From an uncultured Thermogutta sp. (GTDB lineage Bacteria > Planctomycetota > Planctomycetia > Pirellulales > Thermoguttaceae), in assembly GCA_937128505.1 (NCBI GenBank), contig CAKZMM010000084.1:238360-302359 (forward strand): a DNA stretch of 64,000 bases, read 5' to 3'. The notes under the pieces are model-generated. The model was not told the origin of the DNA. It saw only the letters and a list, made by a program, of their open reading frames with translations, and made no database searches. This document shows positions 54,914 to 64,000 of this stretch, piece by piece (position 1 is the first letter of the stretch; each line of letters begins with the position of its first letter). Position numbers and translations under genes: made by a program.

Positions 54914-55503
54914 CCCAAACCCTCCTCATTTCTTGCGATTTAAAAAAACTTCCCTAGAACTGTTTTCGTACTCATTCAGCTACTGAAATTCTGAAAGCCA
55001 AATTGGGCGATGGCTTTTTTCGACCTAGGTCACTAAGAACATCTGAATAGGAGCTCTATACGAAGGCACATACGAAAGTATGTGAAAGGATAGGTTTGCC
55101 GCTCTCCTTAATAAGTATGACCTTACCCTTTAATAAGTATGACCTAACCCTTTCACGTTATTTGATGGAGTATACTTATCAATAGCTCCCGCAAATCGTT
55201 GGATCAACGGGTTTCACCCCGACTACGACTGTATTGCTTTTTTCCTATTCACACTTTACGTTCCCCCCAAGGGCAGAGGCGCCACTTTACCCCCGAGCAC
55301 ACTGACGTATCCGGCCAAACTCGTTCAATCCCGGAACGCTTCATCCCTTTCGAGATGTTCCTCAACCGGAGTCCCGGAAAATCTTACCAACACCTAAAAG
55401 CATTCCCAATTGGCCTCGTCTTTCTTTACCCAGCACGCGGTTGAATTCCTGCTTATCACCCCGCGCGACTTCGTAAAGTCGATTCGCCGAACCCGCCGCC
55501 GCG
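54914..55503. other. Gene-free interval with palindrome and duplication
   Basis: No gene is seen. A perfect 7-bp inverted repeat with a GAAA loop (CACATAC-GAAA-GTATGTG) lies at 55067–55084, about 155 bp upstream of the Tat-exported isomerase gene. A 22-bp tandem duplication follows at 55109–55152. Confidence 0.5.
55109..55152. repeat. 22-bp tandem microduplication
   Basis: TAATAAGTATGACCTTACCC plus TT and TAATAAGTATGACCTAACCC plus TT are adjacent, with one mismatch. Confidence 0.95.
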
Positions 55504-56304
55504 TCACGGGCCGGCTGCCCAGCGGACTGCCCGACGCAAAAGAACTTGGACGGTGGGCGACTCGAAAGCCCGAGCATCGTGCCCAAGCACCGTGTGAAAA
55601 ACCCGCCCGGCGCCCGACTCCACCACGAAGGCCATCGGATAAGTCAAACCGTCGACCTTCGATCTTGCCTCGGCCAGCACTTTAATCGGGGTTTCACCCT
55701 TTAAGCACGTGTACAGTTCGTCCTCAATTTCGAAATCCGAAAGGCCTACTGTTATCGGATGCTCCGTGGAAACTATTCTAACGGTAAATCGACCCCACGG
55801 GTCGTGCGGACGTTTCTCGCGATCCCAAATTCTCCCTGCTACCATCACGTACTCGGGCCACTGCTCGAAAGCCCCACAGGCAAAGTGCAGAAGCAGTAGC
55901 CCGCCTCCGCGTTTTTGAAACTCCTGGATGTTGGAATATACAGCCGCCGCCCGACGAGGCGGGTCATAATTCTTGAAATGAAAAATCAGGACTTGAAAGT
56001 CGAAAATGAGATCCGTGGCAAGAATCTCAATATCCTCCACAATCCGGACCTCAATATCGCCATCGGCCTCCAAGATCTTTCGAACAAGCGGCGCCGTCGT
56101 TTTCCATTGATGTCCCGCATAGTCGACCCCTGTAATAAGCATAGCCCGGTGCTTCGTTTCGTTTGCCCAGGTGTCGGACGACTGAACGGCAAGACCTAAA
56201 AAAGCCGCCCAAAATATAAGAGTCAACTGAAACAGCGAGCATCCCAGGCCACTGGAAAAACTTGAACGATAAACCATTTCATACCGACGAGAAGTAGACA
56301 TCAT
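55504..56304 (-). CDS. ThuA-like trehalose-utilisation-type protein, secreted
   Basis: About 266 residues from the ATG pair at 56304/56301, chosen because TGAGG lies upstream and a signal peptide follows (FQLTLIFWAAFLGLAVQSSD). The ThuA domain, a class-I glutamine-amidotransferase-like fold, is visible: RAMLITGVDYAGHQWKTTAP, VLIFHFKNYDPPRRAAAVYS, FQKRGGGLLLLHFACGAFEQ, STEHPITVGLSDFEIEDELY, and GAGRVFHTVLGHDARAFESP at the end. ThuA proteins are linked to sugar metabolism in rhizobia; in planctomycetes the many exported copies have no known substrate. It lies upstream of the exported isomerase gene on the same strand. Confidence 0.92.
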   Translation of the reverse strand: MMSTSRRYEMVYRSSFSSGLGCSLFQLTLIFWAAFLGLAVQSSDTWANETKHRAMLITGVDYAGHQWKTTAPLVRKILEADGDIEVRIVEDIEILATDLIFDFQVLIFHFKNYDPPRRAAAVYSNIQEFQKRGGGLLLLHFACGAFEQWPEYVMVAGRIWDREKRPHDPWGRFTVRIVSTEHPITVGLSDFEIEDELYTCLKGETPIKVLAEARSKVDGLTYPMAFVVESGAGRVFHTVLGHDARAFESPTVQVLLRRAVRWAAGP

Positions 56305-56990
56305 TTGATCCTCAAACCAACTTCGGATGGTTAAACGACTCTTTGTCGTGCCCAGTGAAGACGCCGGGGGCTGGCTCGCCTCCCACCCAAAAACTACTTT
56401 CGGATACTCGAGTTGAAGATCGCTTTCTGCTGAGCTTCTTTTTCCGTTCGCCACGATCAACCCGCACAACTGCCGAAAAGTCTTGCCGAAGAACCCCGTT
56501 TAACCACGTGGAGGCAAGCGCGAATCATGCCTTCGATCTACATTCCTATCGGTGACCCGTTTTTCTGGCCAAAAGCGAGCCCCCTTTCGGTCTCCAAAAC
56601 ACCTTCTCTCCGTTCTCAAAAACTCATGCTCCCCAAACCGGAATGCATCAATTAAAACTTCCTATCGACCTCACTTCATCGTCTCGACTTGATCTACGCT
56701 AATCTGTATCACCCACCGCATACTCCAGAAGCGACTTTAGACCGACAGAATACATCTCATAAAGCGACTGCCCATTGCCGGTCAACTAATCTCTTAGTTG
56801 AGGAAGCCCCAACCTCTTTCTACCCATTTCTTACCTCGAAGAATCATAAACTTCTTCATCTGAAAAACTTTTTAATCTCGGAGCATCATAGACTCAAAAA
56901 TTTTTGGAACGCGTAAACCGGGGATCATCACTCGGGCACGATCTTTGGACCCAGCTTAACTTCGCTCTGCATCATGCGTTTTTCCGCCCC
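56305..56990. other. Gene-free interval
   Basis: No supportable gene over 686 bp; the right part near 56750–56920 is AT-rich. Confidence 0.4.
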
Positions 56991-57701
56991 CTAACCCGTC
57001 TCGATCCCCTCAAAAAGCGCCGATCCCACTCGAATAATTGTTGCCCCCTCCTCGATGGCGACCTCAAAATCCCCGCTCATCCCCATCGATAGCTCGGTAA
57101 ACCGCGGGCCGACCAAGCCCGAACTTACCAGCCGGTCACGGAGCTCTCGTAGGGTCGCGAACTGCCGCCGTATCTCCGCAACCGTGATATTCAGGCCGGA
57201 GATGCCCATCAGTCCGCGAACCTCCACACGGGGAAAACGATCCAATTGGTCGACTACTTTTGGAATTTCTTCCGGTGGAAAACCGTGCTTGGCGGACTCG
57301 CCCGAAATATTCACCTCAAGTAATACCGGAACCACGTGCCCCAATTTTTGCCCGCACCGATCTAACGTCTCGAGCAGCAAGCGGCTTTCCACGGAGTGGA
57401 TGAGCGAGACTAAGGGGACCGTTCGTTGCGCTTTATTGCGCTGTAGAGGCCCAACCAGATGCCACCGGATGGGCAGGTCACGACACTGCTCAAATTTCCG
57501 CCACAATTCCTGAGGGCGACTTTCCCCAATTTCGTTGCACCCGTGCTGGAAAAGAATTTGGATGATCTCCGGACCCACGTATTTTGTCACCACCACCAGG
57601 GTAATCTCCTCAGGGCTGCGATCCGATCGCCGTGCAGCAGCCGAGATTCGCTCCCGAAGTGTAACCAAATTTGCCTTGATTCTGTCTGAAACGTCGCTCA
57701 T
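56991..57701 (-). CDS. YggS-family PLP-binding protein (PLPBP)
   Basis: 236 residues from the ATG at 57701 (MSDVSDRIKANLVTLRERIS). The PLP-binding Lys lies in ITLVVVTKYVG (Lys40). Other family motifs are GESRPQELWRKFEQC, IRWHLVGPLQRNKAQRTVPL, LIHSVESRLLLETLDR, VLLEVNISGESAKHGFPPEE, GLMGISGL, ELSMGMSGDFEVAIEEGATI and IRVGSALFEGI. YggS proteins hold and deliver pyridoxal phosphate and affect amino-acid and vitamin B6 balance; no catalysis is established. A start five codons upstream is possible. The FAD monooxygenase gene lies 153 bp upstream on the same strand and may share a transcript. Confidence 0.95.
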   Translation of the reverse strand: MSDVSDRIKANLVTLRERISAAARRSDRSPEEITLVVVTKYVGPEIIQILFQHGCNEIGESRPQELWRKFEQCRDLPIRWHLVGPLQRNKAQRTVPLVSLIHSVESRLLLETLDRCGQKLGHVVPVLLEVNISGESAKHGFPPEEIPKVVDQLDRFPRVEVRGLMGISGLNITVAEIRRQFATLRELRDRLVSSGLVGPRFTELSMGMSGDFEVAIEEGATIIRVGSALFEGIETG

Positions 57702-57854
57702 TGGGCGACTTCTCAATCATCTTTCTTATCCACGTTCCTTAATCCGCAAACGGCAGTTTGCCGAACTTCTTCTCTCAAAAGGCATAGATTGCTAACATCA
57801 ACGGCATTCCTGTCAAAGGGAGAAACACCGCAAAATCGAGATCGCTTTGGTCAC

Positions 57855-59114
57855 CTAAATCCCCGATTGTTCCCAATGAAGTCCGCAACCGGTTGCAATT
57901 TGATCCCAAATCGGAGGGGTGGCCGGCAGAGACATTCCCAGTCGCGGAGCGGAAGGTGCGAGCCAATCTGGGGTAGGCGGACCAGCGACCCAACGACCGC
58001 TTAGACCCAAGAGCCTCCTCCACGAGGCTTGGTGGATTTTCATCCGATCCTCCACTTTGTCCCAGGAGCTTTTGCCCCGCAGACTCTTCACCGCCTCCTC
58101 TGCCCAATCGAGCCCCTCCAAGATCCCTGCATTCATACTTTGCATGCCCCAAGGGCCGGCCACATGGGCTGCATCTCCAAGGAGCCAAGTGCGATCATGG
58201 CCCCAAGACTCGGCCAAAAACGGTTGGAAAACCACGGCCACCCGCCAGTGAACTTCGCGGGAATGATCCGCACACCAAGGGGCGCGCTCTGCCCGCAATT
58301 TGGAAAGCTCCTCCCCCGCCAGTTGTGGCAGCTCTTCCGGGGACCATGGGCGAAAAACCCGTTCTTTTTTACGAGCCTCGCTCCCCAACGGGAGAGACGG
58401 CAATTGAAAACTCCAGCGGACGCGGCCCTTGCCCACAGGCCAGCGCGCATCGAGAGTTCCCGGCCCAAACACCAAGACCAACTCCCCGTCCACGGGCGAA
58501 TCGAGGGAAATCTCAAAAACAGCAAAAGGTAAGGCTGCGCCTCCAGGGAGGGCTTGAATGGCCAACTGTCGTCGCACGGTGGATTGGTGACCATCCGCAC
58601 CGATGAGCACATCGGCGTCAAAAATGATCGACTCAGCGACGGACCATTCGGTGTGGGCGACCGGATAACCCTGCGACTGCTTTTCAAGCCGCTCCACCTC
58701 GGCCCGCACACCCTGGTTTGAAACGTCGAAACCACGGAATTGATGATTCCAGAGAACCTCCCGTCCTTTCCGCCGCAGGGCTGCCTCCAATGATTGTTCC
58801 AGGAGTGATTGCGGCATGATGAACAGCCCCGCTTGAGGCCCACCCAACTGACGAAGATCCAAGACCCCTTTCTGACCGTGAGAATCCCAGACGGAAATCC
58901 GTTCCACCGCCCACCCTCGTTGCCCCGGGTTTACCTCCGGGGCAAGTTCTCGCAATCGTTCTGCCACGCGAGCATGAAGAGCCAAAGCGTACGAATGTAC
59001 TCCTGGGCGCCACTGACTATCGACGATCTGAACATCGATGCCGCGATCAAGAAGAGCAAGAGCCGTGGCCATCCCCACCGGTCCCGCGCCGACCACTAAG
59101 ACCTGAGTACGCAT
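57855..59114 (-). CDS. FAD-dependent monooxygenase (PHBH type)
   Basis: 419 residues. The N-terminal FAD dinucleotide-binding motif QVLVVGAGPVGMATALALLD (GxGxxG, residues 8–13) is followed by RPGVHSYALALHARVAERLR. A central DVLIGADGHQSTVRRQLAIQ matches the DG fingerprint of aromatic hydroxylases, and RTWLLGDAAHVAGPWGMQSM (GDAAH, about 315) is the second FAD motif. GMQSMNAGILEGLDWA follows as in this class. Such enzymes hydroxylate aromatic or quinone-like substrates with NAD(P)H and O2, or act as geranylgeranyl-reductase-like enzymes. No substrate can be named. The gene looks intact. Confidence 0.92.
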   Translation of the reverse strand: MRTQVLVVGAGPVGMATALALLDRGIDVQIVDSQWRPGVHSYALALHARVAERLRELAPEVNPGQRGWAVERISVWDSHGQKGVLDLRQLGGPQAGLFIMPQSLLEQSLEAALRRKGREVLWNHQFRGFDVSNQGVRAEVERLEKQSQGYPVAHTEWSVAESIIFDADVLIGADGHQSTVRRQLAIQALPGGAALPFAVFEISLDSPVDGELVLVFGPGTLDARWPVGKGRVRWSFQLPSLPLGSEARKKERVFRPWSPEELPQLAGEELSKLRAERAPWCADHSREVHWRVAVVFQPFLAESWGHDRTWLLGDAAHVAGPWGMQSMNAGILEGLDWAEEAVKSLRGKSSWDKVEDRMKIHQASWRRLLGLSGRWVAGPPTPDWLAPSAPRLGMSLPATPPIWDQIATGCGLHWEQSGI

Positions 59115-61297
59115 GATGTCAGCCCTGAACGAAATGCCATCAAGACCGATCTTGGACGGAAAATCTCGCCCAAAGACACGACGGATTGTGGGAATTTATA
59201 GCCTTCCGCGGTAACCGGAACGAGCGTAAACGGGGGTGACTCGAAAACCAACAATACACCGAGTTCGCGTTTCCCCGCTTGTCCGGTTCTCTGGCCTCAA
59301 ACGCTCAACCGATTACCACAAGTTTCCTCTGCAAAGGTTTAAAAATTGACACCGATTCAACTTACGCGTGGACAAAGTAGCCTTTCGATTGAACACTGCA
59401 GGATTTCCCGCCCCCTTCGGCCGAAACGCCCCGGTTGTCGCGGCAAGAACGCTACGCTTCTATTGTCGTCTTTAATCCTGGTGATGTCGTGTTTAATCCT
59501 GGTGACAACCCTCCCTTTCTATTATCCGCTTTGCTCCTGAGATAACTCCCTTCATGCCAAAAGTGGGTACACGACACAAAGCTTAGCCGAACTAGAAACA
59601 AAACCCGAAGTCGGAACGAACTTAAGCCATTTTCCGCTGGATTATACGCCGACTTTGAGCTCTTCACTACCGGGTACCCAGGCCGTGCCACCACTAAAGG
59701 GTGCAAATTGATCGTGGGAAAAGCCCAAAAACTCCGCCGCCATGGTTTGCCGGGAAAATGAGCGACGAGTGGCAACCGCGCAAATGACGGCTCATGGCGG
59801 ATAAGGTCTCCTCGCCAACAAACAGTATATACTCAATCATGTGTTGCTATTTTGGCCTAAGGCGGCGATTTGGTAGTGCCATCGGCGGCGAGCTTGCCCG
59901 CTGTTACAACTCTCCACCAGAAGAGGTACTCAACCAGAAAAGATGCCCGGTCCCTGAAAACGATGCCCAGGATATTCCCAAAAGAACCGCCGCCAAGTGT
60001 TGGAAGCCCGGGAACCGGTGACACTTCTCTTAGAACACTTTCGGGCAGGAGCGCCTTCAGTAATCGGCATCCCCATCGAACCAGGCCGCGGCAATGCTGA
60101 GGGAATCGCGCGATTAGCAGTCAGAAGAGCCCGCAACGAAAAAGCGGCCCTGGACCAAAAGCCCCCGGTTCTAACTTCATTCGATTTAACGTTCGTCTTT
60201 TTAATCTGAGCATTCGGCTTATTAGTCTGAGCATTCGGCGGACATGCCAAGCGGAAAAAAACTGCACGCCAACCAGAAGCTTGCGGAAATAATTAAATTA
60301 CACGCTAACACAAAGATTGCAGTAAAAATTGCACGCCAACTAGAACAAAAAGAATATGGGAAGACGTGATCTCCGTGGGCCGGTAAACGGCACCGGAGGT
60401 GCCACGTTAGCAGGGATTTCCGAAGGGGAGGTGAGACCTTTTGAAGGGGAGGTAATGGCACGCAGGATGAGCGGAATAACACCAAGAACAGATTATCACC
60501 AGAAACATGCTATCTTTGGTCGGGATTCATGCCATCTTTGGTGAGGAAATGAGGAAAGTAGTCGACCGTTTCGTAGCTCATAGCTAATGGCTTCTTCAAA
60601 GCAAAGTTCAAATTAAATTCCCATCCTTTCAGCCCGGCCAAATCTGCATTCCTATCCTGCGGTCCCTTTTCACTGATACCACAAAGAGTTTGCGGTTTTT
60701 TACATCTATTTTCTTTCTCAGTTTCTTTCCGTTTAGTTTTTCACCGTCTAACCCATCGCTTTACCGCACTGGCTTCGACAGTCATGCGACTGCGAGGTAC
60801 CGCAAACGCCCGCCCCTGTCAAATTGGCAGCGCTGCTCTGAGTCGGGAGTTAGGGAACCTGGTAATCATGATCGCAATGTGCCCTAAGTCTTTTCCGTGA
60901 GAACGGTTACGCATGCCCGATCCCAACTTAAAGTTTTGGCGCGCAGGTTGCTGCGTCATACATCGACAAAGTGTTTCCGCCGAGTTGACCGAGCCAGTTC
61001 GGCGCCGGCTCAATCCCCCATTTCCCCGGAGGGGGAATTTAACCTCACGGATGACGGACTTTAACCAGCTATTTCGGAGTGTGAATGCGGTCAAAGGATC
61101 CGTAGCCCGTTCGGTCAAAAAGGTCAGAGATCCGGCACTTAGGCAAGATAGCTTCTGCATCGTTCTTTTTTCGGCCGGCCAAAGAGTTCGAACCGGACTT
61201 CCAGGGCGTCGACCAACTCAAAATTTTTGAGCGTCTTTAACGTTCAAGCTTGTATAAGGCACTACACCGCAACGATCGGCGATGGAGGCAATGCAGC
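59115..61297. other. 2.2-kb gene-free interval upstream of groES
   Basis: No convincing gene on either strand. It holds several two-copy duplications: TTTAATCCTGGTGA at 59471 and 59492, TCTGAGCATTCGGC at 60205 and 60226, CATGCTATCTTTGGT/CATGCCATCTTTGGT at 60506 and 60528, and GCACGCCAACCAGAA/GCACGCCAACTAGAA near 60265 and 60332. Close to groES, CTCAAAA (61217–61223) faces TTTTGAG (61225–61231), an operator-like palindrome. No CIRCE element was found. Confidence 0.5.
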
Positions 61298-61624
61298 ATG
61301 GCTAAAAAGAAGACGGACAATAATTTCAGCAAACCCTTGAGCATTCAACCGTTGGGTGATCGTGTGCTCGTCGAACGCGTGGCTTCTGAGGACCGTACTC
61401 CTGGCGGCATTGTGCTGCCGGACACGGCAAAAAATAAGCCACAGCGGGGAAAAGTGGTTTCGGTAGGACAAGGGCGGCTCCTGGAAGACGGTACTCGGGC
61501 ACCCTTCCAAGTAAAAGTGGGTGACCGGGTGGTATTCGCCTCGTATGCTGGCGAAGAGTTCAAGCTCGATGATCGTGAACTTTTGCTGATGAGGGAGGAT
61601 GAGATCTTAGCGATCATCGTCTAA
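61298..61624 (+). CDS. groES: Co-chaperonin GroES
   Basis: 108 residues from the ATG at 61298 ([20 protein letters not shown]), with GGAGG at 61285–61289 ahead of it. The ten-residue N-terminal extension before [15 protein letters not shown] is slightly longer than usual. The mobile loop [20 protein letters not shown] and the roof and wall sequence [54 protein letters not shown] are complete. GroES caps the GroEL folding chamber. Control seems not to be by CIRCE/HrcA, since no such element is seen upstream. groEL follows after 364 bp, an unusually wide gap. Confidence 0.97.
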   Translation: MAKKKTDNNFSKPLSIQPLGDRVLVERVASEDRTPGGIVLPDTAKNKPQRGKVVSVGQGRLLEDGTRAPFQVKVGDRVVFASYAGEEFKLDDRELLLMREDEILAIIV

Positions 61625-61988
61625 TTGAAAGAATGCATCGGAGTGGCACCGGGAGGCTTATTCCCCAAAAAAAGAGCCTTTGAGCCAAAGTGATTCCTTC
61701 GGCCAAAGTGATATCCTTCGGCAAAGGCATAAGCCTAGTGTTATGGAAAGCACGAACCTTGTACTAAAGGACAAAGCTAGTACTAAACAGAGTGGGTTTT
61801 GAATAACCAGTTCGAGGCACAGCAAACTGCTAGGAAATTCGAGCAGCTTCAAGTGGAGTTCGTCTAAGTTTAAAAACTGAGCAAATTTAGGCGCAAGTGA
61901 TACCGGAGTAGTTTTCTGAGGGAAAAATGATCGCACTAATCGGCTCCCAGCATGAGCCTGGTGTGAGAGAAAAAGGAGTCGACGCTCT
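61625..61988. other. Unusually long groES–groEL spacer
   Basis: 364 bp without a gene. Its left part holds an 18/19-bp tandem duplication (61684–61720). A GAGAGAAAAAGGAG ribosome-binding region precedes groEL. Confidence 0.5.
61684..61720. repeat. 18-bp tandem microduplication
   Basis: GCCAAAGTGATTCCTTCG and GCCAAAGTGATATCCTTCG are adjacent in the groES–groEL spacer, differing by one base change and one inserted base. Confidence 0.9.
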
Positions 61989-63602
61989 ATGGCCAAGATG
62001 ATTGCTTTCGATCAAGAAGCCCGCGATGCCATTCGCCGCGGGGTCGCAAAATTAGCCCAGGCCGTGAAGGTCACGTTGGGGCCACGAGGTCGTAATGTCA
62101 TTATTCAAAAGAGTTTCGGTTCGCCGACCGTTACGAAAGACGGGGTAACGGTTGCGAAGGAAATCGATCTGGAAGACGTTTATGAGAATATGGGTGCCCG
62201 GATGGTTCGCGAGGTCGCCTCGAAAACCAGCGACGTTGCGGGCGACGGCACCACGACAGCAACGATCCTCGCCGAGGCGATTTTCAACGAAGGGTTGAAG
62301 GCCGTTGTCTCCGGCGTCAACCCTGTGTTGCTGAAGCAGGGGATCGAGAAAGCGGTTGCGGATATCAGCGAAAAGCTGAAGAAGATGTCCATCCCGATCA
62401 AGACCACCAAAGAAATGGCGCAGGTGGCCTCGGTTGCCGCCAACAACGATCGGGAGATCGGTGAAAAGCTTGCCGAAGCCATGGACAAAGTCGGCAAGGA
62501 TGGCGTCATCACCGTGGATGAGGGGAAAGGTCTGGGGATTGAGATCGAACTGGTCGAAGGAATGCAATTCGATCGCGGCTATCTGTCGCCGTATTTTGTG
62601 ACCGATCCGCAGACCATGGAGTGCGTGCTTGAGGATGCTTACATCCTAATCCACGAAAAGAAGCTCTCGAACGTCAAGGAAATGGTGCCCCTGCTGGAAG
62701 CGGTGGTCAATGCCGGCAAACCGCTACTGGTGATCGCGGAGGACGTCGAGGGCGAGGTGCTGGCGACCTTGGTGATCAATAAGCTGCGGGGCCTCCTGCG
62801 GTGCTGCGCGGTTAAGGCCCCGGGTTATGGCGACCGTCGTAAAGCGATGTTGGAAGATATCGCGATTTTGACCGGCGGAACTGCCTTGTTCGAAAGCTTG
62901 GGGCGCAAACTGGAAAATGTCACGCTTGCGGAGCTTGGCCGCGCCAAGAAGATCGTCGTCGATAAAGACAATACGACGATCATTGAAGGGGCCGGAAAGA
63001 GCGCCGAAATCAAAGGCCGCATTGAGCAGTTGCGCCGCGAAATCGAAACAACAACCAGTGATTATGACCGTGAAAAATTAGAGGAGCGGCTCGCCAAGCT
63101 TGCCGGCGGTGTGGCAAAGATCAACGTCGGTGCTGCTACCGAAAGCGAAATGAAGGAAAAGAAGGCTCGGGTAGAGGATGCGCTCCATGCGACCCGGGCT
63201 GCTGTCGAGGAAGGGATTCTTCCCGGCGGTGGAGTCGCCCTGTTGCGTGCTGCCGAGGCCTGCAAGCCCACCGGATTAGCGCACGACGAAGAAATTGGCT
63301 ATAACATTGTGCTTCGGGCTTGTCGGTATCCGTTGACTCAAATCGCGGCCAACGCGGGCAAGGATGGTACTGTCATCTGTGAAAAAGTAGCCGAAATGGA
63401 TGGCAACATGGGCTACAATGCGGCGGAGGATAAGTTTGAGGACATGGTGAAAGCCGGGATCATTGACCCGACCAAAGTCACGCGCACGGCGCTGCAAAAC
63501 GCCGCCAGTGTAGCCACGTTGTTGCTCACGAGCGAAGCCCTCGTGGCCGAGAAGCCGAAGAAGGAAGAGAAGGAGGCTGGTCACGGGAATCATGAGTTTT
63601 AA
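61989..63602 (+). CDS. groEL: Chaperonin GroEL
   Basis: 537 residues starting [20 protein letters not shown]. All core elements are present: [51 protein letters not shown] (ATP-binding loop with catalytic Asp), [20 protein letters not shown] and [10 protein letters not shown] in the apical/intermediate region, [20 protein letters not shown] and the [13 protein letters not shown] hinge. The C-terminal tail reads [16 protein letters not shown] and lacks the usual Gly-Gly-Met repeats, so the chamber floor differs from E. coli GroEL. Planctomycetes often have several groEL copies; this one is next to groES and may be the main one, though its tail is atypical. Confidence 0.97.
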   Translation: MAKMIAFDQEARDAIRRGVAKLAQAVKVTLGPRGRNVIIQKSFGSPTVTKDGVTVAKEIDLEDVYENMGARMVREVASKTSDVAGDGTTTATILAEAIFNEGLKAVVSGVNPVLLKQGIEKAVADISEKLKKMSIPIKTTKEMAQVASVAANNDREIGEKLAEAMDKVGKDGVITVDEGKGLGIEIELVEGMQFDRGYLSPYFVTDPQTMECVLEDAYILIHEKKLSNVKEMVPLLEAVVNAGKPLLVIAEDVEGEVLATLVINKLRGLLRCCAVKAPGYGDRRKAMLEDIAILTGGTALFESLGRKLENVTLAELGRAKKIVVDKDNTTIIEGAGKSAEIKGRIEQLRREIETTTSDYDREKLEERLAKLAGGVAKINVGAATESEMKEKKARVEDALHATRAAVEEGILPGGGVALLRAAEACKPTGLAHDEEIGYNIVLRACRYPLTQIAANAGKDGTVICEKVAEMDGNMGYNAAEDKFEDMVKAGIIDPTKVTRTALQNAASVATLLLTSEALVAEKPKKEEKEAGHGNHEF

Positions 63603-64000
63603 TGTCCAGCGGTAGGGTGCAGCCCGGGACGAGGCCTTCCGATAAAGACAAAGTTCCCTGGGTTGCAAGTCAGCATTCCGTGCGAATGGTTGGATCTGGC
63701 AGCGGCGGTTTTCGCCACTGCGGCAACCGTCCCGCATCCGCGGGACCGATTCTTGCTCGCCGGAAGCCAAACGTGACATACAATGCTAAAAGCGATCTTT
63801 CGCTCGGGGGAAGATCCCCATTTGCCACAGTTCATCTTCCCAGACGAATCCGCGATCCCTCCCTTGCGGGGGGATTCCGGCAAAAAAATCAATAACAGTG
63901 TGATCAACAAGAAAGATGAGCGGACGTTACTTGCGTACCTCATCAAGTTAGCTTCAGCGAGTCAAGGACGTCACGCAGCTAGAGTAAATCGGGCCGGTTT
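63603..64000. other. Gene-free right edge
   Basis: No gene is supported in the last 398 bp and no clear terminator is seen after groEL. Confidence 0.4.

Noticed and set aside
59930..60250. Overlapping short frames on both strands near 60 kb
   Set aside because: No start signals or family resemblance, and both strands look equally weak.
61000..61297. CIRCE element upstream of groES
   Set aside because: No TTAGCACTC-N9-GAGTGCTAA-like sequence is present; only a different short palindrome is seen.

Overview
The window looks like a piece of a planctomycete chromosome, probably from the Pirellulales/Thermoguttaceae side. I infer this from the gene types: planctomycete-style TPR proteins, a TPR–ExbB–ExbD–ExbD block, a BldC-like HTH fused to a receiver domain, ThuA-like and Tat-exported sugar-isomerase-like proteins, large secreted proteins of unknown function, and an imuA–imuB–dnaE2 cassette. 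No rRNA or tRNA was recognised. Gene density is low: many gaps are 0.5–2.2 kb long and contain no convincing gene.

Layout. 1–4.3 kb: the 3' part of a membrane protein with anti-sigma-like layout, infA (IF-1) and a TPR protein. 4.6–6.3 kb: a gene graveyard with an IS630-type transposase relic, an integron-integrase relic and a Clp-ATPase fragment. 6.4–12 kb: a doubtful secreted protein, a winged-helix/AAA ATPase, an old CRISPR-like array of seven repeats at a 61-bp period (9968–10362) with no cas genes in view, and a BldC-like HTH/receiver regulator followed by a strong terminator. 12.7–26.4 kb (mostly minus strand): amidohydrolase, ABC-2 permease/CPBP protease fusion, a very large secreted protein, a sugar-isomerase-like protein, and an 877-residue membrane protein with three copies of one domain. 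27–36 kb: a glycosidase-like secreted protein, then two secreted TPR proteins, ExbB/TolQ and two ExbD proteins. 36.5–38.9 kb: DsbD.

39.8–46.7 kb is the most interesting block. It is an overlapping SOS-mutagenesis operon, imuA–imuB–small ORF–dnaE2. Its sigma70-like promoter has a perfect palindrome (TGTAC-AAAA-GTACA) filling the spacer up to the -10, as expected for LexA-type control. Between imuB and dnaE2 lies an unrecognised 122-codon ORF that starts on a TGATG overlap with imuB and carries eight diverged octapeptide (24-bp) repeats. ImuB and DnaE2 also carry long low-complexity insertions.

46.7–64 kb: a sugar kinase/Fe-ADH pair, a TlpA-like thioredoxin protein, a cupin, a GNAT-like protein, a second sugar-isomerase-like protein, a ThuA-like protein, a YggS-family PLP protein, an FAD monooxygenase, a 2.2-kb gene-free stretch, and groES and groEL separated by 364 bp.

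A window-wide signature is the repeated occurrence of two-copy tandem microduplications of about 11–28 bp in almost every long intergenic gap, some perfect and some diverged. The same kind of duplication also occurs inside coding regions, including imuB.
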